Assembly (NCBI GenBank): GCA_017941085.1
Contig: JAGAXF010000020.1
Coordinates: 1 to 36,385, forward strand
DNA: 36,385 bases
Direction of reading: 5' to 3'
Source of the DNA: Bacillota bacterium
Lineage (GTDB): Bacteria; Bacillota; Clostridia; Peptostreptococcales; Anaerovoracaceae
The translations under genes were made by a program, and so were the position numbers. How positions within the stretch are numbered: the stretch's first letter is position 1; every line of letters starts with the position of its first letter. The notes under the pieces were generated by a model. It had not been told where the DNA came from, made no database searches, and saw nothing but the letters and a program-made list of their open reading frames with translations. Shown here in pieces: positions 26,292-35,350 of the stretch.

Positions 26292-28271
26292 TTGAAGGAA
26301 CAAAGCCAAAAGGAATTTGAAGAAAGAAAAAAGAAAATAATAGTGTCCATTGTGGTATTCTTGGTGATAACCGGCGTAATTATCGCCAGTTTTGTGATTT
26401 TTGGAAATGGTAATTCCAATACTGATTTCAGAAGAAGATATCGGGATTATAACGATGGCTGGACTCTTATAGTAAATGGTGAAAGGAGCCAGGTGGACCT
26501 TCCTGTGTATGTGGAGCTTAAGGAAGGCGACCAGGTGGTTCTTAAAAAGAATCTGCCTGCCAGCATTCTAAAATACAGTGCCTTAGCCACCAGAAATTAT
26601 CACATGAAGATGGATGTGATGATAGATAATGAGAGGGTTTATTCATATCCTCAGCACTGGGATGAGAGGGTAAGTATAATAAGTGATGTCTGGAGTGTAA
26701 TTAATTTAAAACCTGAGCAATACAGAAAGACCATAGAAATTAGACTTACAGATGTTGGCTTCCCTCACTTCTCCGGATATTTGGAGGCAATATACTTTGG
26801 TGATGACAATTCCATCATTCAACATATAAGGGAAAGCGGCTTCTTTGGATTTATTACTGGCATCATAGTTATGATCGTGGGTGGAGTAATAGTACTCATA
26901 AGTTGGGTGTATAGGAAATTCTCCAACCAACAGCCCAATACCCCCATGGGATTGGCCCTTTTCTTCTTTGGTGCATGGATGGCCAATAGATCCAAGATGC
27001 CCTTCTTTGCGGAGAGCAACGGCAGGGTATTCTTCCTGGCCCTAGTTGCTCTTTTACTGGCAGGTCCCTGCATCTTCCTATACAGTTATTATAGGAATAA
27101 CGAAGGGAAATTAGTTTCCATCTGGGGCTTTAGAATTGGAATGGGTTTCGCTCTTCTTTTCTTAAGCACCACCTTTATCATTAAGTATAACGTACAGTGG
27201 ATTGCCGGCGTTGCTTACTTTATCTGCTTGGTGGCTATACTAAATCAGTGCTATCTGCTGTATCGGTCATCCTTTGGTCCGGAATCGGGACTAAGGGGAA
27301 GGACGGAGCTGACCTTGGACAGAATGGAGTTTTTTGCCACGGCCATTTTCCCGGTGGCGGGAGCAGTTGAGATGGTGGTGTCCAGTGATCAGCTTTGGAC
27401 AGAATTGAGTATAGGATATAGAATCGTTATTCTATTCTTTGTGGCTATGTATATTCTGACTATAGCCTGGAAGACCTATTTGGTAATGAAGGATAGAACT
27501 CTGGTTACGGATCGACTGCAGGAAAGCCAACTGGAGCTGATGATGGGTCAGATTCAACCTCATTTTATATTTAATACCTTATCCTCCATAAGAACTTTGA
27601 TTAAGGTGGATCCGGATATTGCCTATGGTATGCTATATGATTTTTCCAACTATCTAAGGGCAAATGTGGACAACGTAACCAACCTGGAGGGTATTAAATT
27701 TGCCGCGGAAGTTGAGCATATCAAAAGCTATGTAAACATTGAAAAAGTAAGGTTTGGAAACAGACTTAACGTGGAATGTAATATTGAGGTGTCGGACTTT
27801 ATCGTGCCGCCTTTATCTATTCAACCCTTGGTGGAGAACGCCATTAAGCACGGGGTTTGCCAAAGAGTGGATGGAGGTACGGTATGGCTCAGCAGCTACG
27901 AGGATGAAGATCATTATATTGTAGAAATAGAGGACGACGGTGTAGGCTTCAGCAAAGAAGCTGCATCAGCCATTTTCTCCATCTATGCGGATAACGAAGA
28001 CAAGGTGGGAATGGAATCCAACGACATGGCCATATTGGCAATGAAGAAGGTAATGGAGACAGTGAAGCTCTACGATGAAAATGGTGAGAAGATTGAGCTG
28101 GGAGGTCTTAAAAAGAAGACGGATTTAAGTGGACACGGATCCAAGGAACACAAGTCCACAGGTATGTTAAATATTATTCTTAGATTAAGGACAATATCAA
28201 ATGCGGAAATGTCCATAGAAAGTATGGAAGGGGACGGAACCAAGATTAAGGTTATGTTCCCGAAAGCTTAG
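26292..28271 (+). CDS. LytS/YehU-type sensor histidine kinase with an ATP-lid insertion
   Basis: Membrane sensor kinase of 659 residues. One transmembrane helix at about 14-35 precedes an extracytoplasmic domain of roughly 140 residues, then a multi-helix membrane region at about 180-400. The His_kinase domain has LELMMGQIQPHFIFNTLSSIRTL, with phospho-acceptor His424. The HATPase region has LVENAIKHG (N box) and EIEDDGVGF (G1). About 70 residues separate G1 from the G2-like STGMLNI, where LytS kinases usually have about 15, so the ATP lid carries an insertion. The start is TTG 26292 with GGGGAG upstream, 21 bp after dusB. The flavodiiron gene and a response regulator follow. The multi-pass architecture resembles 7TMR-DISM sensors, but I do not claim that family firmly. 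Confidence 0.88.
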   Translation: MKEQSQKEFEERKKKIIVSIVVFLVITGVIIASFVIFGNGNSNTDFRRRYRDYNDGWTLIVNGERSQVDLPVYVELKEGDQVVLKKNLPASILKYSALATRNYHMKMDVMIDNERVYSYPQHWDERVSIISDVWSVINLKPEQYRKTIEIRLTDVGFPHFSGYLEAIYFGDDNSIIQHIRESGFFGFITGIIVMIVGGVIVLISWVYRKFSNQQPNTPMGLALFFFGAWMANRSKMPFFAESNGRVFFLALVALLLAGPCIFLYSYYRNNEGKLVSIWGFRIGMGFALLFLSTTFIIKYNVQWIAGVAYFICLVAILNQCYLLYRSSFGPESGLRGRTELTLDRMEFFATAIFPVAGAVEMVVSSDQLWTELSIGYRIVILFFVAMYILTIAWKTYLVMKDRTLVTDRLQESQLELMMGQIQPHFIFNTLSSIRTLIKVDPDIAYGMLYDFSNYLRANVDNVTNLEGIKFAAEVEHIKSYVNIEKVRFGNRLNVECNIEVSDFIVPPLSIQPLVENAIKHGVCQRVDGGTVWLSSYEDEDHYIVEIEDDGVGFSKEAASAIFSIYADNEDKVGMESNDMAILAMKKVMETVKLYDENGEKIELGGLKKKTDLSGHGSKEHKSTGMLNIILRLRTISNAEMSIESMEGDGTKIKVMFPKA

Positions 28272-28288
28272 GAGGAAGTTTAAAAATC

Positions 28289-29482
28289 ATGGGTAAGAAA
28301 ATCACAGACAAAGTAACGTGGGTTGGTAAGATTGACTGGGAACTAAAGAGGTTTCATGGAGACGAGTTATCTACAGACTCCGGTTCCTCGTACAATGCAT
28401 ATCTGATCAAAGACGAGAAGACAGTTCTCATAGATACAGTATGGGGCCCCTATGACAGAGAATTCGTAGCAAGACTAAAGGAAGAAGTTGATCTTAAATC
28501 CATCGACTATATCATTATGCAACATAATGAAAGCGACCACAGTGGAGCTCTTCCTGAGCTAATGAGAGAAATCCCCGATGTGCCAATCTATTGCACCAAG
28601 AAGGGTGAGGGCATAATGAGAGGTCTCTACCATCAGGATTGGAATTTTGTAAATGTAAAAACCGGCGACACCTTGGAGATTGGAAGCTCCACCCTTACCT
28701 TTGTTGAGGCTTCCATGCTTCACTGGCCGGACACTATGTTTACCTACATGTCGGGAGAAAACATTCTTTTCAGCAACGACGGCTTTGGTCAGCACTATGC
28801 ATCGGAAATGCTATATGCGGACAAGGATAATATACCTATGGTTTTGGCAGAGGCTGAAAAGTATTACTGCAATATACTTAATCCCTTTAACATGTTTGTA
28901 AAGAAAAAACTGGCAGAAATAAAGGGAATGAATTTACCTTTGGATATGATTGCTCCAAGCCACGGTGTAATTTGGAGAAGACCTGAGGATATTGAAACCA
29001 TCATAGGACTTTATGAGAAATGGAGCGACAATTTCCAAGAGGATCAAATTACAATTATCTACGATACCATGTGGCAATCCACCAGACATATGGCTCAAGC
29101 CATTGCTGTGGGAATAGAAAGAAAAACCCCTAACACAGTGGTTAAGCTAATTAACGCATCAAAGGATGATAAGAACGATATCCTGGTGGAGGTCTTTAAA
29201 TCAAAGGCGATTTTAGTAGGTTCTCCAACAATTAATAATGGCTATTCCTATGCCATTGCAGGAATCCTGGAAATGATAAAGGGCCTTAAGTTTAAAGGCA
29301 AGAAGGCTGCTGCCTTTGGTAGCTACGGCTGGAGCGGCGAAGCAGCAAAGCTTATTTCCGCCCATTTGGAAGAAGCGGGATTCCAGCTGGTTAATGAAGG
29401 CACCAGAGTTCAGTGGGCGCTGGATGAAGAGGCTACTGAACTCTGCAGAAGTTTTGGAGAAAGCTTTGTAGAAGGCCTATAG
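28289..29482 (+). CDS. fprA: Flavodiiron protein (FprA-type O2/NO reductase)
   Basis: Cytosolic di-iron/FMN enzyme that reduces O2 to water or NO to N2O, protecting anaerobes. The 397-residue protein has an N-terminal metallo-beta-lactamase-like domain with all iron ligands: His79, Glu81, Asp83, His84, His145, Asp164 and His225. The C-terminal flavodoxin domain at about 253-397 begins with IIYDTMWQSTRHMAQAI. No rubredoxin or NADH-oxidase extension is fused, so it is a class A enzyme needing a separate electron donor. It lies 17 bp after the sensor kinase behind GGAGG. Its place between kinase and regulator suggests that the two-component pair responds to oxygen, NO or redox state. Confidence 0.95.
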   Translation: MGKKITDKVTWVGKIDWELKRFHGDELSTDSGSSYNAYLIKDEKTVLIDTVWGPYDREFVARLKEEVDLKSIDYIIMQHNESDHSGALPELMREIPDVPIYCTKKGEGIMRGLYHQDWNFVNVKTGDTLEIGSSTLTFVEASMLHWPDTMFTYMSGENILFSNDGFGQHYASEMLYADKDNIPMVLAEAEKYYCNILNPFNMFVKKKLAEIKGMNLPLDMIAPSHGVIWRRPEDIETIIGLYEKWSDNFQEDQITIIYDTMWQSTRHMAQAIAVGIERKTPNTVVKLINASKDDKNDILVEVFKSKAILVGSPTINNGYSYAIAGILEMIKGLKFKGKKAAAFGSYGWSGEAAKLISAHLEEAGFQLVNEGTRVQWALDEEATELCRSFGESFVEGL

Positions 29483-29528
29483 AAAAAAGCACAAAAAATC
29501 TACTTTTTTTCAAAAAAAGATTATACAA

Positions 29529-29547
29529 GTGTTACTTTTTGTGTTAC
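29529..29547 (+). repeat. GTGTTAC direct repeat upstream of the response regulator
   Basis: GTGTTAC occurs at 29529-29535 and 29541-29547, one helical turn apart (12 bp), separated by TTTTT. It sits in the 146 bp gap between the flavodiiron gene and the response regulator. TACTAT at 29545-29550 and TATAAT at 29590-29595 are possible -10 elements. Spaced direct repeats are typical binding sites of OmpR/SARP-type regulators, so this may be an autoregulatory operator. Confidence 0.4.
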
Positions 29548-29628
29548 TATATAGGGAGCGAAGTGGCAGATAAATGTTATTAAGCTTTATATAATACAAA
29601 AAGAATCAGTTGAAAGGAGAATTTTTCC

Positions 29629-30417
29629 ATGAAAGTTATCTTGGTAGATGACGAGGCTCTAATCCTAAGACAGTTAGAGATGGAGATTGAACAGTTTCCG
29701 GAGGTTGAAATAGTCGGAAAATTCAACAACCCACTGGAAGCCATTGAATTCCTGGAAAAGAATAAAGTAGAAGCTATTTTTTCCGATATTGAAATGCCTG
29801 GAATGAATGGTATTGAATTCGGAATGAAGGCCAAGGAAATCCAGCCCGGAGTTGTAATCGTATTTATTACCGGATATGAGCAGTATGCCATTGAGGCAAT
29901 GAAGATTAAGGCGGACTTCTATCTTACCAAGCCCTTTGATTCCGCTGACATCAAAGAGGTCTTGGAAAGATCCGAACTATTGGCAGCAAGACAAAAAACC
30001 ACAGATGTTCATTTCCGTACATTTGGCAGATTTGATGTTTTCATTAACGGTGAATCGGTTCACTTCCCCAATGCAAAGGCAAAGGAACTTCTGGCTCTTT
30101 GCATAGACCATAGAGGTGGTAAGGTAATGATGGAAGAAGCCATCGACAAGCTTTGGGAAGACAGACCCTATGACACCCGAGTTAAGAACCTCTACAGAAA
30201 GGCTGTTATGAATATTAAGCAGCTGTTCCAGTCCTATGGAATGGAGGATATATTCGTAAACTCCAGAGGTAGCTGCAATATTAATCGGGAAGGTATTACC
30301 TGTGACTATTTCGATCTCTTAGAAGGAAAACTGGATAAGGGAGATGTAGTTGGATACTATATGCCGGAATATGCATGGGCGGAATTCACCGCATCACAAA
30401 TAGAAGACAAAATGTAA
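29629..30417 (+). CDS. Response regulator with SARP/OmpR-type winged-helix output domain
   Basis: Two-component response regulator, 262 residues. The receiver domain at 1-120 has the acidic pair Asp7/Asp8 (LVDDE), phospho-acceptor Asp53 (FSDIEMPGMNG), a Thr in FITGYEQYA and Lys101 in LTKPF. The output region, about 125-262, starts RTFGRFDVFINGESVHFPNAKAKELL. This resembles the winged-helix of SARP/transcriptional-activator proteins rather than the LytTR domain that usually partners LytS kinases. AAAGGAG precedes ATG 29629. The cognate kinase is probably the LytS-type protein two genes upstream. A strong terminator follows 10 bp after the stop. Confidence 0.9.
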   Translation: MKVILVDDEALILRQLEMEIEQFPEVEIVGKFNNPLEAIEFLEKNKVEAIFSDIEMPGMNGIEFGMKAKEIQPGVVIVFITGYEQYAIEAMKIKADFYLTKPFDSADIKEVLERSELLAARQKTTDVHFRTFGRFDVFINGESVHFPNAKAKELLALCIDHRGGKVMMEEAIDKLWEDRPYDTRVKNLYRKAVMNIKQLFQSYGMEDIFVNSRGSCNINREGITCDYFDLLEGKLDKGDVVGYYMPEYAWAEFTASQIEDKM

Positions 30418-30426
30418 GTAATGGTT

Positions 30427-30480
30427 TAGCCTGCTCGTGCCGAAGTTCCTTCAGCATGGGCAGGCTATAATTTGTTTTTT
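30427..30480 (+). terminator. Strong rho-independent terminator
   Basis: TAGCCTGC at 30427-30434 pairs perfectly with GCAGGCTA at 30460-30467, and the stem continues (with G-U pairs) through 30440/30454. The following tract TAATTTGTTTTTT gives the U run. It closes the kinase-flavodiiron-regulator unit; the next gene begins 17 bp later, so its expression needs read-through or a promoter within this region. Confidence 0.85.
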
Positions 30481-30497
30481 GGGAAAAGGATAAGCAA

Positions 30498-33400
30498 GTG
30501 GATAGAATAAGCAATCTGGACATATATAACGTGCTTTCGTCAGAACTCTACGATGGTGATTTTCTGGATAACCTGGGATGGAGTGACACTGAAATGGACA
30601 AGTTCATTTCCGGTTCCATGATAAAGGAATTTGCCGATAGAGTAAGCAATGAATGCAGGGAAGGCAGTAAGGGATATTTTTTTGCGCCAAAGGTTTTGGA
30701 TTTGGCAAAGGAATATATTCTGGAACTGCGTAAAGAACCCTCCCAGGGGTGGCTTAAATATTGCTTTGATTATACAGAGTCCATTCTTTTTCCCGAAACC
30801 AAGGGGGACGTTTATCTGGATGATCATATCTATCACGAAGGAAGACTTCTCTTACTGCAAATACTAAGAGGGCTATACAAGTTTGAGGATGAAACTCTTC
30901 CCTTTGATCCCACCAGAACCATGGACCTACTCTCAGGTGACACCGGAGGAAACACCTGGGAAGAATATCTAAAATTCAAGGCTGCCATCAAAAGAGAATA
31001 CATATATGAATTCATGAGAATTGCCAGAGACATTACTCCCTTTGATACCTTGGGGCATATGTCCGGCGTTCACTATGTGGCCATGACCATGGGGCACCAG
31101 CTAAAGGCGGCGAAGGTGCCGGTGGATCTTCCTCTGATTTCAGGAGCAGCTGCGGGACACGACATTGGCAAGTTCGGTTGTACCAAAGAGGAGGCAGGAA
31201 GAATTCCTTACCTCCATTATTACTATACCGATATTTGCTACGAAAGATTTGGGCTGGAAAACATGGGGCATATTGCAGCCAACCATTCCACCTGGGATCT
31301 TGAATTGGAAAATCTGTCGGTGGAATCTCTTCTGCTGATTTATGCAGACTTTAGAGTTAAAAGTGACAAGGACCAGGAAGGAAAGGAACGGGTTCGCTTC
31401 TACAGCCTGGATGATGCCTTTGATGTTATCTTAAGTAAGCTGGACAATGTGGACGCAGCCAAGGAGGCCAGATATAGAAAGGTATATGCCAAGCTTAAGG
31501 ACTTTGAATCATATATGCACGAATTGGGAGTGGAAACCACTCTTCCTGAGAATCTGGGCATTCCTACGATAAATCTTAATCCCATAGAAAGGGAAAGAGT
31601 TCTCCTGGAGGGAGATGCAGTTATAGAGCAGTTTAAGTATTCTGCCATTGATCACAATATAAGATTAATGAGTATTCTTCACGTGGATAGTGAATTGGCT
31701 GATTTGATTGAAGCAGCCAGAAGTGAAACTGCATGGAAGAATGTTAGAACCTATGTGGGCATATTCGATGAATACTCCACCTACATGAGTGAGAGACAGA
31801 AGATAATGACCATGAGATTTCTCTATGAACTACTGGCCCATGGAGAAAACGATATTAGAACCCAGGCTGCAGACCTAATGGGTGAGATTACTGCAGGCTT
31901 TAACATTAAGTATAAAAAGGAATTGCCAAAGGGAGTAGAACTTCCCAAGAAGCCTCTAACCAACCTTGAACTCTTTGATGAATACGTGGAAAAGATAATC
32001 TATCCCGAAAGAAGGTTTACGGAGCAGCATAAGAGCTGGATGTGGTCCAGTTTGGGTAACTATGTATCCGCAGTTCTTTTGGATAGTGATCAAGAAGAAA
32101 AAAAGAATTACATAGAACGACTTAATAAATATTATTCCGGCGAAAATGATGATTCGGAAATGGCCATTGTTCTTATGGGTGTCCTGGATAGATTGGATCC
32201 CTCCTGGTGTTCCGATGCATTTTTGGAAGGGGCAACGGATATGATTACCGCATCCCTGGCCCATGAGAAGGTGGAGGTTAGAATTGCAGCCCTTAGGGCA
32301 GAACGCCACTTCCTTAAGGACATGTCAGAGGAAAAATACTATGAGACTTTGTTGAATATCATGGAGCTTCCCCATAATCCGGCGGACCTTTTGGAAAGGG
32401 ACGGCACTGTATTTTTGGATGACCTTAAGATGGGAACCCATTGGATGATCAAAGTTGCCAATACCCAGATAATCAGGCACTTTGGCAGAATCCTTAATAA
32501 TCCGGCGGTAACTCTCCATATTGGAACCCACCTGGTTAACCTTCTTAAGGTAAATGAACGAGCGGAAATTAGAAGAGCTGCCGGTAATGCCCTTTTGGAT
32601 TTAATGCCCCTAATGCCGGACTCCCAGAGAAACGAGCTGGCGGTGGAACTTTACAATGGACTTGAGATAGGGGACAGACAGTTTGCGAAGAATATTCCTT
32701 ATTACATGGGAAAGATGTCTCTCTCCCTTCCGCCTAAGGAGTTTGACGAAGTGATAGATACCGTAGAGGTTTCTATTCTTAAAACCAGCAGAAGAGTTGC
32801 TGCCTTTATGATTGAAGCAGTAGGGGTTATACTGGAAAATTATCATGACTTTTCCGACAAGTATCCCGAAACCCGGGAGTACCACGAGGAAAGGAAAGTA
32901 CGTCTTTTATACACCATGATTAAGGCTTATTCTCACTATGACCGGCAGTATAGCAGAGATGCCTTTAGAGATATTGGCAGATATGTATTTGCCAGTGAAA
33001 TACTTCCGGATGAAGACAAGAAGATGCTCTTCTCCAGAACCTATAAAAAAATACTGCAGCTGCTGGACGAATCCAGCGAGGATATGCTGAGCTTCTACAG
33101 CAACGCAGCGGTACTGAACCATATTTACAGATACATAGGACATCACGAGCATATAATGGGAAGCTTCGGATTCCGCGAACCGGAAAAGGTATGCTTCTAT
33201 CCAGGTACCTTTGATCCCTTTAGTCTGGCCCACAAGGCTGTGGCCATGAGAATTAGGGACTTAGGATTCTCGGTCTATCTTGCCCTTGATGAATTCTCCT
33301 GGTCCAAGCACACCCAACCAAAGATTCAAAGAAGAAAAATTATGACCATGTCCACAGCAGGGGAAGAAGGAATATATTCCTTCCCTGATGATATTCCTAT

Positions 33401-35321
33401 TAACATAGCTAATAATGTGGATGTGGCAAGACTTAAGTCTTTGTTTAAGGATAAGGAATTATATGTTGCTGTTGGTACAGATGTAATAGAAAATGCTTCA
33501 GCTTATGCAGCTCCGCCGGAGCAGGATTCCATACATACCCTGTCCCACATTACCTTTGAAAGAGAAACCAGAGAAAATGTCGGAGACAAAACCAGCAGAA
33601 ACTATCCAATAACCGGCGATGTGATAGAGCTTACTTTGGACAAGTTCTACGAGGATATAAGCTCCACCAGAATAAGAGAGAATATAGATTTAAACAGAGA
33701 TATAAGCAATATAATAGACCCCGTGGCTCAGAATTACATCTATGAAAACAATATGTACCTAAGGGAGCCTACATATAAGCATGTAATTGAATCCAGGGAA
33801 ATAGAGATTACCAACCTGGAGCATCGTGGCCCGGAAACCCTGGATTCCATCTTTGATGAACTGGACAATATGGGCTACGATTTGGATGCCCTCCAGACCT
33901 ACGTGGCCAATGAGCAGACAAAATCCATATACATTACAGATGCTGCTTTGGACAATAAGGTTATAGCCTATGCTGCTTGTCACAAGGTGGGCACCAGAAA
34001 TATTCTTTCGGAATTCGGAAGTGAGGATTTGGCTGCAAGAATTAGATCCTTGGCAGGAAGCAGCATTTATTCCATAGGCTTCTTCTACGCAGATGAAAAC
34101 TCCGGGGTATCCGGAATCAGTCAGATGCTGATTACTGAGCTTTTAACGGAGCTCATTGCCAGAGACCATGACTATGCCATTTATCATCCAATCTGTGAGA
34201 GAGGTTATGATGAAGCCATTATAACCAGCTTAAAGAAACAAGGCTTTATAGACATTGCAGGAAGAGTACAAGGTTATTACGACAGTGGAATTCCAAATAC
34301 AAAACCCACCTACGCAGTGGCAATGGAAGCTCCTGTTGTAATCTTTAAGGATGTGGAAACGGTTCTAAAGGCACCCTTTAACAAGAATGATGCGGTATTA
34401 GATGCGGTATCCCAGGCTCACGACAATCTTCTTTCGGTGCTGGCAAAGATTTATCCCGGCAAGCTTATTCTTTCCTTTAATACCAGTGCAATCCAGAATA
34501 AGATAATAGCCAAGGCCTGCGCTTTAAACGGTGTTTCCACTGAAGACGGAAAGAGCCAAAAGGGTCCCTATATGGTAGTTCCCTTTGGAAAGGCCCTGGG
34601 AGATGTTCTTGTGCCAAATACTGTAACCAAGACCTTATATATAGAAAAATTCTTTAATAGAAATGTAAAGGGATTTACCATAGCGGAAGCAAATAATTAT
34701 TCTCCTTTGGAAACCCAGGCTAAAATGATAAAGTCCTTTAATCGTCCTGTGATTCTCATTGATGACCTGCTTCACAAGAGCCATAGAGTAAATATACTGG
34801 GACCCCTTCTTAATAAGGTTGGCTGCCAGGTGAAGGAAGTGCTTGTAGGTGTAATGACGGGAAATGCTGTAGATAAAATGGAGGCAAATAATATAGCAGT
34901 TGAAAGCGCCTACTTCCTGCCAAAGCTGGAAATATGGTTTAATGAAAGAGACTGCTACCCCTATATTGGAGGAGACAGCTTGGCCTCGGCAGAGGGCAGA
35001 AAGGACGGGCGAAGCGCTGCAGCCAATTTGATACTTCCGTATATTAAGCCCGGTTTTGTGGCGGGAGGAGATGAAGAAGCCTCCTTCATGTATTCAGAAG
35101 TATGTCTTAAGAATGCCAGGCTGATAATGGGAACCCTGGAGAGAGAATATCAAAAGCTCTTTGAAAGGAAACTTACATTAAAGAGATTGGGAGAAGTAAT
35201 TACAAGACCCAGAATTCCGGAGACGGATAGGGGAGTTACCTTTGATGAGAATTTGGAACCTACCAATTTCTTGGATAACGACATAGAAAGATTATCCAGG
35301 CTTAAATGGGGAGATTCCTAA
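30498..35321 (+). CDS. Giant multidomain protein: HD (YqeK-like), HEAT-like, NMNAT-like, GNAT-like, PRTase-like
   Basis: A 1607-residue cytosolic protein without signal peptide or membrane segment. Visible order: an HD phosphohydrolase-type domain at about 180-300 (His192, GHDIGK with His221/Asp222, AANH, YADFR), similar to YqeK. Next come helical HEAT-like repeats at about 440-870 (e.g. VEVRIAALRAERHFL, AEIRRAAGNALLDLM). Then an NMNAT/cytidylyltransferase-like domain at about 895-1080 with GTFDPFSLAH at 903-912 and ISSTRIR at 1054-1060. A GNAT-like domain lies at about 1105-1260 and a phosphoribosyltransferase-like domain at about 1300-1530 with VILIDDLLHKSHR at 1418-1430. The HxGH motif is SLAH and the PRPP loop lacks its usual TTG, so activities may be altered. 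The GTG start has AAAGGA 7 nt upstream. Substrates are unknown. Confidence 0.85.
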   Translation: MDRISNLDIYNVLSSELYDGDFLDNLGWSDTEMDKFISGSMIKEFADRVSNECREGSKGYFFAPKVLDLAKEYILELRKEPSQGWLKYCFDYTESILFPETKGDVYLDDHIYHEGRLLLLQILRGLYKFEDETLPFDPTRTMDLLSGDTGGNTWEEYLKFKAAIKREYIYEFMRIARDITPFDTLGHMSGVHYVAMTMGHQLKAAKVPVDLPLISGAAAGHDIGKFGCTKEEAGRIPYLHYYYTDICYERFGLENMGHIAANHSTWDLELENLSVESLLLIYADFRVKSDKDQEGKERVRFYSLDDAFDVILSKLDNVDAAKEARYRKVYAKLKDFESYMHELGVETTLPENLGIPTINLNPIERERVLLEGDAVIEQFKYSAIDHNIRLMSILHVDSELADLIEAARSETAWKNVRTYVGIFDEYSTYMSERQKIMTMRFLYELLAHGENDIRTQAADLMGEITAGFNIKYKKELPKGVELPKKPLTNLELFDEYVEKIIYPERRFTEQHKSWMWSSLGNYVSAVLLDSDQEEKKNYIERLNKYYSGENDDSEMAIVLMGVLDRLDPSWCSDAFLEGATDMITASLAHEKVEVRIAALRAERHFLKDMSEEKYYETLLNIMELPHNPADLLERDGTVFLDDLKMGTHWMIKVANTQIIRHFGRILNNPAVTLHIGTHLVNLLKVNERAEIRRAAGNALLDLMPLMPDSQRNELAVELYNGLEIGDRQFAKNIPYYMGKMSLSLPPKEFDEVIDTVEVSILKTSRRVAAFMIEAVGVILENYHDFSDKYPETREYHEERKVRLLYTMIKAYSHYDRQYSRDAFRDIGRYVFASEILPDEDKKMLFSRTYKKILQLLDESSEDMLSFYSNAAVLNHIYRYIGHHEHIMGSFGFREPEKVCFYPGTFDPFSLAHKAVAMRIRDLGFSVYLALDEFSWSKHTQPKIQRRKIMTMSTAGEEGIYSFPDDIPINIANNVDVARLKSLFKDKELYVAVGTDVIENASAYAAPPEQDSIHTLSHITFERETRENVGDKTSRNYPITGDVIELTLDKFYEDISSTRIRENIDLNRDISNIIDPVAQNYIYENNMYLREPTYKHVIESREIEITNLEHRGPETLDSIFDELDNMGYDLDALQTYVANEQTKSIYITDAALDNKVIAYAACHKVGTRNILSEFGSEDLAARIRSLAGSSIYSIGFFYADENSGVSGISQMLITELLTELIARDHDYAIYHPICERGYDEAIITSLKKQGFIDIAGRVQGYYDSGIPNTKPTYAVAMEAPVVIFKDVETVLKAPFNKNDAVLDAVSQAHDNLLSVLAKIYPGKLILSFNTSAIQNKIIAKACALNGVSTEDGKSQKGPYMVVPFGKALGDVLVPNTVTKTLYIEKFFNRNVKGFTIAEANNYSPLETQAKMIKSFNRPVILIDDLLHKSHRVNILGPLLNKVGCQVKEVLVGVMTGNAVDKMEANNIAVESAYFLPKLEIWFNERDCYPYIGGDSLASAEGRKDGRSAAANLILPYIKPGFVAGGDEEASFMYSEVCLKNARLIMGTLEREYQKLFERKLTLKRLGEVITRPRIPETDRGVTFDENLEPTNFLDNDIERLSRLKWGDS

Positions 35322-35350
35322 AATGAATGAGCAGTAGAAAAGGAGAAGCA

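Noticed and set aside
29545..29595. Sigma-54-type promoter around TGGCAG before the response regulator
   Set aside because: The -24-like GG is present, but the -12 GC is not at the right spacing.
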